64,000 nt of DNA, from contig CM061130.1 in assembly GCA_030789695.1 (NCBI GenBank), positions 12,763,860-12,827,859 on the forward strand, in the 5' to 3' direction. Below the pieces are notes generated by a model. That model worked only from the letters and a program-made list of their open reading frames with translations. It ran no database searches and was not told the DNA's origin. This document shows, in pieces, positions 11,273-21,685 of the stretch. A program made the translations under genes and the position numbers. The DNA is from Scilla litardierei (Eukaryota > Streptophyta > Magnoliopsida > Asparagales > Asparagaceae). Within the stretch, counting starts at the first letter, position 1, and every line of letters begins with the position of its first letter.

Positions 11273-11555
11273 ATACAAAAAGCCTGCGGGCGTTTCGGAT
11301 GCTTCCCTCCGCGGAAGTGATCCCCGTGATACAAAAAGCCCGCGGGCGTTTCGGATGCTTCCCTCCGCGGAAGTGATCCCCGTGATACAAAAAGCCTTCG
11401 GGCGTTTCGGATGCTCTCCATGCGAGAGTGATCCCCGTGACTGTTATACAAAAAGCCTGCGGGCGTTTCGGATGCTTCCCTCCGCGGAAGTGATCCCTGT
11501 GACCAAAAAGCCTTCGGGCGTTTCGGATGTTTCCCTAGCGGAAATGATCCCTGTG
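11273..11555 (+). repeat. 56-bp tandem repeat in G 5' LTR (5 units)
   Basis: Five units starting ATACAAAAAGCCTGCGGGCG and ending in GTGATCCCCGTG-like sequence, with small indels in units 3-5. Each unit holds a short inverted repeat (TTCCCTCCGCGGAA). The same block is at 19030-19312 in the 3' LTR. Confidence 0.9.
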
Positions 11556-12363
11556 AATCTTGTCCATAGTTCCTGGGTTGGGGTTGGGTTGAGCGTGCGC
11601 ACGGCAAGAGGGTCTGATCCCCCTTGAACCGTAAGGCGTGAACCCTTTCGTGTCTTGTCATGTCCCGTCTTGTCTTGTCCTGTCCGTCACGTCCCGTCTT
11701 GTCCTGACACCTGTAGGTTAGTCCCGTAGTCGGTAGCACACGCTACGTCTACTGTTTGCTACGTTTACTTTTCCTGCTACGCTACTTTCCGTTTCTCAGT
11801 TATAACCCCATCATGTTAAAACAACCAGTAAATCATTGTTAAAAGTTGATACACTTGCAGTAGAGTCTGACAGCTTGTGTAGACTTTGCCTGACGTACAG
11901 TTCCCTTCTTTTGGTGTTGTACGTCAGGTGTGGAGCCAGAGTACGAGTACGAGGCGGACTTGCCAGCTGACCCAGAGCCGGAGGACGTTGATCCGGAGTA
12001 CGACCCGGAGGAGGACCAGAGTTAGAGGCCTCGTGTTGCTGATCCAGATTTCTGTTCCAGTTTAGATTGGGTGGGTAGCACCTGTTGCTTTCTTGTCTAG
12101 GTTGGGTGCTTGCACCGTTAGTTTCCCTTTCAGCAGTTGTAGCCGTTTACGGCATTTTTAGACTCTCAGTACTTTGAGGATAAATTTTGGAATAAAATGA
12201 AATGTTTCCTTTCAGTACTTTTGTTATCTCGTACTAACTTGCAGGGACCTGTACCTTCGTTATGGAAAACTACAGACGCTTATTGGGTCTGGGCTCTTAG
12301 CCCCGGCCTAAGCGGGCCTTCGTCACGCTTCGCCTCCGTGTCTTTGGGAAGCGGGGCGTGACA

Positions 12364-12489
12364 GGTTTTAGTGGTGGCCCATGCAGGTCCCATCTTCTGC
12401 GAGTACGAAATAATTGAAGTATTAAATTTCATTTTATTATTATCATCCAGAAATTGTATGAGTCTAATCCGTGTCTTTCTGTCAATAGG
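12364..12489 (+). other. G leader with unusual primer-site region
   Basis: The LTR end is followed by GGTTTTAG and then TGGTGGCCCATGCAGG (12372-12387), a candidate PBS that is not the common initiator-Met site. Element X has the matching TGGTGGCCCACGCAGG 4 bp after its LTR. The sequence TCTGTCAATAG just before the gag ATG resembles a splice acceptor. Confidence 0.6.
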
Positions 12490-13636
12490 ATGGCAGGACG
12501 ACGTGTTACCCGATCAGGGAGCTCTGGAGATGGGATTCAGGAAGACCAGGGCGGAGACTTCCGTCAGGTTCTGGGCGTAATGAGAGAGATGCTGGAGGTG
12601 CAGCATCAGTTGGTTCAGCAGTCTCAGCGTGCTGCCCAGGCTGCTCCAGTTGCACCACCGCCACCTCCACCTGCCCCTCGAGCTGCTCCAGGAGTGAAGC
12701 AGTTCAACGAGCTCCAGCCGAAGACATTTTCGGGGAAGGAGGGACCACTAGCTGCTGACGAGTGGATCCAGAGTACGGAGGAGAAATTAGTTGCTGCGAA
12801 GATTCCAGACGATACCCGAGTGGAGATAGTGAAGATGCAACTGACGGAGAATGCGAGGAACTGGTGGCGCCTTGAGGAGAGGCGCCTGGTGAAGCCAGTG
12901 GATTGGAAGACCTTCAGGTCTATGTTCAGGACGAAGTACTTCACCAAGACTGCTAGGAGGGAGCTGCTGAGCAAGTTTATAGACCTGAAGCAGGAGAACA
13001 TGACAGTCGAGGAGTATGAGGCGGAGTTTGAGATGCTGAGTCGCTTTGCTCCGCATATGGTGAAGAAGGAGGAGAAGCGAGCTGATCGCTTCCGTCAGGG
13101 ACTGCGTCCGAAGATTCAGGCTTCTATGTCTTCGGCGAGTTTCACGACTATGAGGGAGGTGCTGGATGCTGCGAAGAATTATGAGCTTATTTCACTCCTA
13201 CCTGACCCTCCAGCTGATAAGGGGAAGCGTCCTATGGAGCAGTACCGGCCACCTGCTAGGCCGGCGATGAGGCCAGTTCAGACAGTACCATTTAAGAGGC
13301 CTGGAGCACCCATTCAGAGTCAGAGCAAGGGACCGTGTCATTATTGTGGGAAGCTGGGACACGTTCAGAAGGATTGTCGGAAGAGGATGGGATTGTGCCT
13401 AGTTTGCGGAGATGCTTCGCATGCTGCGAAGGACTGCCCGAGAGCTCGTCATGCCGCAGTTGGAGCGCCAGCCCCGTTGCAGATGAGAGCACCTGCTCCA
13501 GTTCAGAGAGGACCTGCTGCTCGTGGACCACCTTTACCGCCGCAGAGGCAGATGTACCAGAGGGCAGCGCAGCCCCAGAGGCCGGCGTACACCATGACAG
13601 CTGCTGAGACTGAGGAGCTGGATGGAGTCATTGCAG
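12490..13636 (+). CDS. gag: G Gag (exon 1 of gag-pol)
   Basis: The first true ATG (12490, MAGRRVTRSG) opens a Gypsy Gag. A proline-rich segment (about residues 50-70) is followed by the retrotransposon Gag capsid domain (about residues 75-230, with the phrase ARNWWRLEERRLVKPVDWKT) and two CCHC knuckles: CHYCGKLGHVQKDC from residue 283 and CLVCGDASHAAKDC from residue 303. If unspliced the frame stops at TAG 13672-13674, giving a 394-residue Gag. If the GT-AG segment 13637-13754 is removed the frame runs into the protease. Gag forms the particle that packages the RNA. No break is seen in this part. Confidence 0.88.
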
Positions 13637-13754
13637 GTAACTCCTTAATTCTAGTCTTTCATTTCATAGCTTAGCTTTAAATTGTTAGTCTTGCTTGCCT
13701 GACTGGTTTGTTAGAATAGCTTGGTTTGACCGTAGTTTCCTTTTAATATCTTAG
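13637..13754 (+). other. Candidate intron 1 of G gag-pol (118 bp)
   Basis: Begins GTAACT after ...TTGCAG and ends ...ATATCTTAG before GCACC. It has a CTGAC branch-like site near 13700 and a T-rich 3' half. Joining the flanks restores a continuous frame across the Gag-protease boundary (VIAG followed by TILVSSHP), matching the usual Tekay protein layout. Unspliced RNA would stop at 13674. Confidence 0.6.
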
Positions 13755-16186
13755 GCACCATTCTAGTGTCTTCTCACCCGGCCCTGGCCTTGTTCGACTC
13801 CGGTGCATCCATGTGCATCTTGTCCCGGAGATTCGTGACAAGACACTCCATTCCCACCCATACACTTCCCAAGTGTTGGGACATCACCACAGGGAACGGA
13901 GTGGTGACAGTAAACTTGGGATGTAGATCGATTCCTTTGGTGGTCAGTGGACACGAGCTCTTTGCAGATTTCATTGTCCACGACCTGCCACATTTTGATG
14001 CCGTCCTTGGCATCGATTGGTTGGGAGATTTCCACGCCTCGATCGATTGTCGCAGCAAGAGGGTGGTGTTCTGGATTCCAGGCCATCCAGAGTTCGAGTT
14101 CCGTAGCAGAGATGAGTCGCTTGGACCCATCAAGTATCGGGCCAAGCCGATGGTGCCGATTGTTGCAGCTATGCAGATGGAGATGGAGATCGAGAGACCA
14201 GCAGTCGTCAGAGACTTCGACGACGTCTTCCCGGAGGATATCTCAGGTTTGCCACCTGACAGAGCTTTAGAGTTTGGTATTGATCTTATGCCGGGAGCGC
14301 AACCGATATCGAAGGCGCCGTACCGTATGGCTCCCGCTGAGCTCGAGGAGCTGCGGAAGCAGTTGGATGAGTTGTTGCAGAAGGGTTTCATCCACCCTAG
14401 TGTGTCACCATGGGGTGCACCAGTTCTACTCGTGAAGAAGAAGGATGGGTCCCGCAGGATGTGCGTGGACTATCGAGGATTGAATGCTGTCACCGTGAAG
14501 AATAAGTATCCGCTGCCGCGCATCGACGACATCTTTGACCAGCTTGGAGGTTCGAGAGTCTTCTCAAAGTTGGACTTGAGGAGTGGATACCACCAATTGA
14601 GGGTGAAGAAGGACGATGTTCAGAAGACGGCTTTCCGGACGAAGTACGGACATTATGAGTTCGTGGTCATGCCGTTTGGCGTGACCAATGCGCCGGCTGT
14701 ATTCATGAATTTGATGAATTTAATATTCTATGACTTCCTGGACAAGTTTGTTGTCATCTTCATCGATGACATTCTTATTTATTCGAAGTCTGAGGAGGAG
14801 CACAGCTGTCATCTGAGGACAGTGCTGGAGACGCTGAGGAGACATAAGCTCTATGCCAAGTATAGCAAGTGCGAGTTCTGGCTGGACAGAGTCGCATTCC
14901 TGGGACACGTGGTGTCCGGTGATGGCATATCTGTGGATCCGGAGAAGGTCAGAGCAGTCAGAGATTGGCCGACTCCGCAGTCAGCATCAGACATCAGGAG
15001 TTTTCTAGGATTAGCAGGCTATTATCGGCGTTTCATCAAGGATTTCTCGAAGATTGCGGAGCCGATGACGAAGCTGACAAGGAAGGATGTGGATTTTCTC
15101 TGGTCAGATGCTTGTGAGGAAGCCTTCAGTATCTTGAAGGCGAGATTGACCACGGCACCGGTGTTGGCAGTACCGGATCGAAGCGGAGGCTTCGAGGTTT
15201 ATTGTGATGCATCGGGGAAGGGCCTAGGATGCGTCTTGCATCAGCATGGCCACGTGGTCGCGTACGCTTCTCGTCAGTTGAGGACTCATGAGAAGAATTA
15301 CCTGACGCACGATCTGGAGTTGGCAGCAGTGATTTTCGCACTAAAGATTTGGAGGCACTTCTTGCTAGGTGAGAGTGTGAAGATTTTCACCGATCACAAG
15401 AGCTTGAAGTACATCTTTACGCAGAAGGAGCTCAACATGCGTCAGAGGCGATGGTTAGAGCTCATGGCTGACTACGAGATTGACTTGCAGTATCATCCGG
15501 GGAAGGTGAACGTTGTGCCTGATGCCTTGAGTAGACTCCCCGCCGCGATGATGCATACAGCCGACTGGAGGATTCAACAGGAGCTGAGGGAGATGAATTT
15601 GGAGGTTGTCCTACCTGGTGTAGTTCATTCATTCATGAATCTGCAGATTCAGTCCACGATCGTGGATCGGATCAAGGCAGCACAGGCAGGAGATCCGAAG
15701 CTGCAGAGGATCAGGAGGCAGGTTGAAGCTGGACTACGGACGTAGTTCGTGATTCATGAGGATGGTTCGCTGCGGTACGGCAGTAGACTCTGTGTACCTG
15801 CAGGTGATGTTCGCGAGGAGCTGTTGAGCGAGGCTCATAGCTCTCCTTATTCTATACATCCTAGAGGCACCAAGATGTATAAGGATCTCCGACTGAATTA
15901 TTGGTGGATTGGCATGAAGAGGAGCGTGGCACGGAGCGTTGCCAAGTGCCTGATATGCCAGCAGGTGAAGGCTGAGCACCATCGTACTGCTGGGTTGTTG
16001 CAACCGCTTCCCATTCCGGAGTGGAAGTGGCAACATATTACGATGGACTTCGTGACTGGTTTACCTCGGACCCCGAGGCAGAACGACGCAGTTTGGGTGA
16101 TCGTGGATCGGTTGACCAAGTCTGCGCATTTTATTCCTTTCCGAGTGGGCCAGTCTACGGAAGCTTTGGCGAGGAAATATCTGGAG
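13755..16186 (+). pseudogene. pol: G protease-RT-RNase H-integrase N-part, one nonsense codon
   Basis: Gypsy pol. Protease DSGA is at 13796-13807. RT has [23 protein letters not shown], the catalytic FIDD at 14759-14770, and [17 protein letters not shown]. RNase H shows [10 protein letters not shown] (about 15199) and [10 protein letters not shown] (about 15388). The integrase HHCC region follows (H and H in SSPYSIHPRGTKM, CLICQQ), then the first catalytic Asp at 16046-16048 (MDFVTGLP). One in-frame TAG at 15743-15745, at the start of integrase, interrupts an otherwise clean frame, so this copy could not make integrase except by read-through. The frame continues to the donor site at 16186. 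Confidence 0.88.
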
Positions 16187-16266
16187 GTAAAAAATTTCGT
16201 TTCTACTTTTATTTCCACTTTGATTTCCCCTTTGAGATGGTCGTGATGAAGACCGTGTACGTGCAG
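16187..16266 (+). other. Candidate intron 2 of G pol (80 bp), inside integrase
   Basis: Starts GTAAAA after ...CTGGAG and ends ...GTACGTGCAG before GAGATTG. The 5' half is strongly T/C-rich. The length (80) is not a multiple of three, so removing it is needed to join the two integrase frames. The join gives LARKYLE-EIVCLHG, the expected spacing of this conserved integrase stretch. Without splicing the frame ends at 16244-16246. Confidence 0.6.
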
Positions 16267-17172
16267 GAGATTGTATGCTTACATGGAGTCCCTGTGAGCA
16301 TTGTGTCTGACCGAGACACGAGGTTCACATCCCAGTTCTGGAGAAGTCTACAGGAGAATTTGGGTACGAGTCTGAGCTTCAGCACGGCGTACCACCCGCA
16401 GACTGATGGCCAGTCCGAGAGGACTATTCAGATCCTGGAGGATATGCTGCGAGCTTGTACGCTCGATTTGAAGGGTTCATGGGAGGACCATCTTCACTTG
16501 GTGGAGTTTTCATATAACAACAGCTACCAGGCGAGCATTGGCATGGCGCCGTTTGCTGCTCTGTATGGAAGGAAATGTCGTTCACCACTGAGCTGGGATG
16601 ACATCGGTGATCGGGAGCTGTTGGGTCCAGAGATGATAGTGGAAGCTGTGGATGTCGTGAGGGACATCAGGGAGAAGCTTAGAGTTGCACAGGATCGCTT
16701 CAAGCATTGGGCAGATGCCAAGAGGAGACCTTTGGAGTTTCAGCCTGGTGATCACGTCTTCCTGAAGATTTCTCCGAACCGCGGAGTTATTCGTTTCGGG
16801 AAGAAGGGAAAGCTGAGTCCGAGGTATATTGGGCCGTTTGATGTGCTAGAGCGTGTGGGAGCAGTGGCCTACCGCCTTGCTCTGCCACCATCTTTGGAGG
16901 GTGTTCATGACGTATTCCACGTATCTCAGTTACGTCGGTACGTCAGTGATCCATCGCACACTGTGGACTTCTCAGAGATTACAGTTCGCCCGGATCTTAC
17001 ATATGACCAGCAGCCCGTGCAGATTTTGGACCGTCGACAGAAGCAGTTGAGGAATAAGGTAGTCGACCTGGTGAGAGTGATGTGGCGTCACGGATCACCT
17101 GGAGAGTCCACCTGGGAGCGTGAGGATGATATGAGGGAGCGCTTTCCGCATCTTTTCCCGAGCGATGCTTGA
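16267..17172 (+). CDS. pol: G integrase C-terminal part and chromodomain
   Basis: Continues the integrase core: second catalytic Asp at 16309-16311 ([12 protein letters not shown]) and the Glu at 16417-16419 (DGQSERTIQ), which gives the D-35-E spacing. The GPF/Y-type region is visible as [12 protein letters not shown], followed by [10 protein letters not shown]. The last 50 residues (from about 17020, [20 protein letters not shown] and a Trp in STWERED) form a chromodomain, which in chromoviruses directs integration to chromatin marks. Stop TGA is at 17170-17172. It needs splicing or an internal start to be translated with the rest. Confidence 0.85.
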   Translation, partial: EIVCLHGVPVSIVSDRDTRFTSQFWRSLQENLGTSLSFSTAYHPQTDGQSERTIQILEDMLRACTLDLKGSWEDHLHLVEFSYNNSYQASIGMAPFAALYGRKCRSPLSWDDIGDRELLGPEMIVEAVDVVRDIREKLRVAQDRFKHWADAKRRPLEFQPGDHVFLKISPNRGVIRFGKKGKLSPRYIGPFDVLERVGAVAYRLALPPSLEGVHDVFHVSQLRRYVSDPSHTVDFSEITVRPDLTYDQQPVQILDRRQKQLRNKVVDLVRVMWRHGSPGESTWEREDDMRERFPHLFPSDA

Positions 17173-17200
17173 TGTTGATTCCGAGGACGGAATCATTTCT

Positions 17201-17213
17201 AAGTTGGGGAGGA
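17201..17213 (+). other. G polypurine tract
   Basis: AAGTTGGGGAGGA directly before the 3' LTR start TGTAACGG. This is the usual second-strand primer position. Confidence 0.8.
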
Positions 17214-20120
17214 TGTAACGGTCGGTTTCCGATCGTAAGTTCTTCGTGCACGTGTGCTTGACCGTGCACGTATTTATTTTAGAATTTGTTTGTTTCCAAA
17301 CCCTATCGTGTGATATGTCGTTGTGACCCTCTCTGAGAGTACTACATTTGTCGTGTTGACTTGCAACGTCAATTCACGGGCCGTTCGCCCACGATTTGAC
17401 CTTTTCCGAGGAGACGTCGCGTCTCGCACTTTTGACTTGAGGCGTTTTTATTTTTAATTTCGTTTCTCGTCATCGAAATTGTAATCCGTCTCTTCCGACT
17501 TCTCGCTCTTGTCGCCCCGGTCGCCCCGGTATTTTTCTTATAATTTTCGGGCACCGTTTGACCCTTGTGCACAAATAAAGCCGGTTAATTTACGAGAATA
17601 CCCCTATCAAACTTAGCCCTATTAAACCCTAGCTAACCCTAATAGGCAGCCCCTCACGTGTAAGCATCCCCTTAGTCACGTGGGCCCCACCCCTATAAGA
17701 AAAACCCTAACTTCTCCTAAAAAGTTCACAGCCGCAACACATTGCATTGCGCCGGCCCTAGAATCAATTCTACCCACGCAAACCCTCTTCCTCTCCCACC
17801 TGAGCGCCGCCGGAGGCCGTTGATCGCCGCCGACCACCTCCAGCAACCGCCCCCGACTCCCCTCTCTCGTTTGCGCCGCCTCTCGCCGCCGGTAGCCGCC
17901 GCGAACCGCCTGAAACCGCGCAGCAGCAGCTGCAGACCGCGACGGCCGCCGCCGCCGCCGCCGGAGCCTCCCCTCCGTCGCCGTGAACCCCCTCTGCCCC
18001 CCTCTCGCCGTTGACAGCGACCCCAGGCCGCGATACCCTCTGAAACAGCGAGTATACTCGCTGTTTTGCGTGTTTGGCGTCGTACCGTCGCGCCGCCGAG
18101 ATCTCGTCACCTCTCCTCGCTGTTGGAGCTCTCCGACAGTCTCCTTCACCTCCTGGGAGTATCCATCGTCATCCCGGACTCTTCCTACGACTCCCGACGT
18201 CGTAGGCGTTGGGTACGACGAACCGTTCATCACGGTTGTCATTGCAAGTTCTCCGGAAGCCGTAGTACGCCTTCCCGACGCACTGCTCGCTGTTCACGCG
18301 TCCCGTCCGCTGCCCGGAATGTGTCTGGCTACGCTGCACGTAGCCGAGACACCGCTAGGAGACGATCCGTAGCCGTGCCAGTTAGATCGGTCGCCGTTCA
18401 GACACTACGTCCGCTCTACCCCAGACTCCGGACAGGTTGGTTCCCCTATCTCGTAGCGAAACCCCCACAATAGCAAAACTGAGAACCTAACTAAAACTGG
18501 CAACTTAACTCGCTAAATTTAGTTTCTGCTCTCTTAAATCGATGTATAACCGTAGACCGACGCTGGACTTTTTGACTGTGCACATAGGATAGAATCGTCG
18601 GATAGGCTGATCGGACAACTTGACTCGTGACGGTTAGGGTAGCCACGTTCAACTTAGAAATGAACCTAAATAGGATTTGACGAAAATCGCGACTTGACAC
18701 CGTCGCCGTGATCTCTTTTCAGACGGACTACCGCGGACTCGACGACTGGACGAGACGCCCCGGACAGACGACGCACTCGCTATTCCAGGCAAGTGTACTC
18801 ACTTGCGATTTGACTGTGCCTTAGTTCTAGTTGTAGAACTGTTAGATTGTGTGTGATGAGAACCGGACGTGAAATGATAGCGTCCGGGACGACCGTGACG
18901 GCTCAGACTTGACGACGAAGTCTGAGCCTGACAACAATGAACTGCTGACAACATAGGACTATCTTGTGTGTGCGTGCGTGTGGACACCCTAGAATAACTT
19001 TCCCTACACTTGTCATGTCGTGTCCTGTCATACAAAAAGCCTGCGGGCGTTTCGGATGCTTCCCTCCGCGGAAGTGATCCCCGTGATACAAAAAGCCTGC
19101 GGGCGTTTCGGATGCTTCCCTCCGCGGAAGTGATCCCCGTGATACAAAAAGCCTTCGGGCGTTTCGGATGCTCTCCATGCGAGAGTGATCCCCGTGACTG
19201 TTATACAAAAAGCCTGCGGGCGTTTCGGATGCTTCCCTCCGCGGAAGTGATCCCTGTGACCAAAAAGCCTTCGGGCGTTTCGGATGTTTCCCTAGCGGAA
19301 ATGATCCCTGTGAATCTTGTCCTGAGTTCCTGGGTTGGGGTTGGGTTGAGCGTGCGCACGGCAAGAGGGTCTGATCCCCCTCGAACCGTAAGGCGTGAAC
19401 CCTTTCGTGTCTTGTCATGTCCCGTCTTGTCTTGTCCTGTCCGTCACGTCCCGTCTTGTCCTGACACCTGTAGGTTAGTCCCGTAGTCGGTAGCACACGC
19501 TACATCTACTGTTTGCTACGTTTACTTTTCCTGCTACGCTACTTTCCGTTTCTCAGTTATAACCCCAGCATGTTAAAACAACCAGTAAATCATTGTTAAA
19601 AGTTGATACACTTGCAGTAGAGTCTGACAGCTTGTGTAGACTTTGCCTGACGTACAGTTCCCTTCTTTTGGTGCTGTACGTCAGGTGTGGAGCCAGAGTA
19701 CGAGTACGAGGCGGACTTGCCAGCTGACCCAGAGCCGGAGGACGTTGATCCGGAGTACGACCCGGAGGAGGACCAGAGTTAGAGGCCTCGTGTTGCTGAT
19801 CCAGATTTCTGTTCCAGTTTAGATTGGGTGGGTAGCACCTGTTGCTTTCTTGTCTAGGTTGGGTGCTTGCACCGTTAGTTTCCCTTTCAGCAGTTGTAGC
19901 CGTTTACGGCATTTTTAGACTCTCAATACTTTGAGGATAAATTTTGGAATAAAATGAAATGTTTCCTTTCAGTACTTTTGTTATCTCGTACTAACTTGCA
20001 GGGACCTGTACCTTCGTTATGGAAAACTACAGACGCTTATTGGGTCTGGGCTCTTAGCCCCGGCCTAAGCGGGCCTTCGTCACGCTTCGCCTCCGTGTCT
20101 TTGGGAAGCGGGGCGTGACA
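17214..20120 (+). mobile_element. G 3' LTR
   Basis: A 2907-bp LTR, near-identical to the 5' LTR but about 180 bp longer. The extra sequence is at about 18117-18320 and replaces a short segment (about 10551-10570) of the 5' LTR. The GCC microsatellite is shorter. TATA candidate at about 17692-17699; 56-bp repeats at 19030-19312. It ends GGGGCGTGACA and is followed by TSD AAAAC (20121-20125). Confidence 0.92.
19030..19312 (+). repeat. 56-bp tandem repeat in G 3' LTR (5 units)
   Basis: Same five-unit block as 11273-11555, with the same unit variants in the same order. It was therefore copied with the element rather than amplified after insertion. Confidence 0.9.
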
Positions 20121-20125
20121 AAAAC
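20121..20125. repeat. Right target site duplication of G (AAAAC)
   Basis: Identical to 9634-9638; confirms G as a simple intact insertion. Confidence 0.92.
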
Positions 20126-21215
20126 TACTCAAAAAGCCTCTGAAATTATTCTAGAAGACCCTCTATTCTTTGTTTCCAAAGCCCCAAAAAATCTCACGAA
20201 AATACGCTCTGTAACCCCTCCAATACCCTCAAAATACGCTAAAAACTGGTGTACAATACCCTCTGGAATGCTAGGGTATTTATAGAGGATTTTAAGTCGG
20301 TTCGAATCCGAAAATATCGCCCAAATCCACTTAATACCCGCTCAGATCCGCTACCCACAAGTGGCGCAATCGTGGACCGTCGGATCGAAGCGGGATGCGA
20401 TGAGGAGATGACGCATGTCCAAGCGGATCAGATCCGCGCCCGCATCCACAGTTCTCTCCGAATCCAGCTCGGGATCATTTGCATCCATCCGATCTCGAGG
20501 GAACGGCTAGGAAGAGGCCTCTTCGTTTGTGCGGATCACCGAAGCGGGGTTGTCGAGCGCCGTTGGATCGCTGATCAACGTTCAGGATGAGGGCACGTCG
20601 CAGCGGGGCGTGCTGCGCTTTTGAATTCGAGCGGAGCCGATCTCCGCCATCGGATGAGAGATCGATGGCCAGTACGATGCCGCGTCGCCCGCTATTTTCC
20701 TGTGCTCGAGGACCGTCGGATCACGATCCGACGGTTGATAGAAGGCCACATAACTCGCATTCGAATTCGTATCAACGCCGCTCTGGGCCGTCCGATCTTG
20801 ATCGCACAGTCAGCTCTTCGTTCTCTCTCCTCCGTCTGATTAGGCAGGAGCCGCTTGGATGCGGCCACGTGTCACTCAATGAGCGGGCGTACGTTCGTAT
20901 TTCGTATTTACACCGTATTTCTCGCGTATTTCTCCATTTAAATGATATTCTGCATTCAAAAATACACAGTAATTAGCTCAGATCTCAGAAAAATACAAAT
21001 AAATAGTCGTTAGAATCGTGAGATCGAGACCAAACCATGAAAATCTAAAAAGTTAAAAATACTCAATAAAATTTATACTTTGTGCACAAATCAATGGTTT
21101 GCTCTTATAAATAATGATATACAAAATACGAACGTATTAGAGACCAATTAAGCATCATATGAGCACAAAGTAGGGCTAAATGGAGAGTTAAATATGCAAT
21201 ATTTACCTCGAATCA
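20126..21215 (-). mobile_element. Solo LTR S, copy 2, right segment
   Basis: Continues S after G. It holds the - strand TATA box (about 20275-20286) and a GC-richer stretch (20340-20880) matching 1860-2400 of copy 1, then about 300 bp (20918-21215) not present in copy 1. It ends GAATCA before GCTCC (21216-21220). No gene is seen; open frames such as that around 20587-20976 also exist in copy 1 but differ in length and lack a protein signature. Confidence 0.75.
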
Positions 21216-21673
21216 GCTCCCCACATTAATTTCGTAATTTTCTGACATCGTTTCGACCTCGAACCCGCAAACCCGCCTCCTAAACGTTTTGGCCTAAAAC
21301 TAGTATCTCCGTAGCTCAAACCCTGAAACGGTCTTCGTATTCGCGATCCTCGCAATGATACGAACCCGTAGGTATGTTTTCGTAATTTTTCGGACACGTT
21401 TACTAGTAGAGGTAAAATCGTAATTTCGTTACAATTTTTCACTAATGACTTTCACTAATGACTTTTTAACCTCCCTTAATTACCTTAACTACCCCCCTAA
21501 TAACCTTAATTAACTTGCCCTACCTAACCCCATTCCTTACCAGTGGGCAGCCATGCATCTCCAATAACCCCATACACGTTTCAACATGTTTGCTTTGTTT
21601 CCCAAGCTAATACAACCAGCCTACCTACCCCATTAATTTTATTGACTAGGTGTTATTATAATTAAATTATTAA

Positions 21674-21685
21674 CCTATATAAACC
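21674..21685 (+). promoter_or_regulatory. TATA box of X LTR copy 2
   Basis: CCTATATAAACC followed after 25-40 bp by ACACTCAGC and a CT-rich leader, a classic plant promoter layout. The same box is at 44702-44713 in LTR copy 3. Confidence 0.7.

Larger units (their letters stand above)
9639..12363 (+). mobile_element. G 5' LTR
   Basis: A 2725-bp LTR. A candidate TATA box (CCTATAAG) at about 10117-10124 is preceded by two CACGTG boxes (10080-10085 and 10102-10107). Downstream are a GC-rich leader with a GCC microsatellite (about 10374-10400), a 56-bp tandem repeat block (11273-11555), and near the end an acidic open stretch (about 11930-12024). It ends GGGGCGTGACA. LTR ORFs run on both strands and are not called as genes. 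Confidence 0.92.
9639..20120 (+). mobile_element. Element G: complete Tekay-like Gypsy chromovirus
   Basis: A 10.5-kb element with LTRs 9639-12363 and 17214-20120, TG...CA ends (TGTAACGGTC...GCGTGACA), a PPT, a gag-pol region in Gypsy order (Gag, PR, RT, RNase H, IN, chromodomain) and TSD AAAAC on both sides. The LTRs are almost identical apart from one indel of about 190 bp, so the insertion looks young. Tekay/Del affiliation is judged from the protein motifs and the C-terminal chromodomain. It lies inside solo LTR S. Confidence 0.93.

Noticed and set aside
11253..11627. CRISPR-like or satellite interpretation of the 56-bp repeats
   Set aside because: Units are directly contiguous with no spacers and are confined to the LTR of a eukaryotic retroelement.
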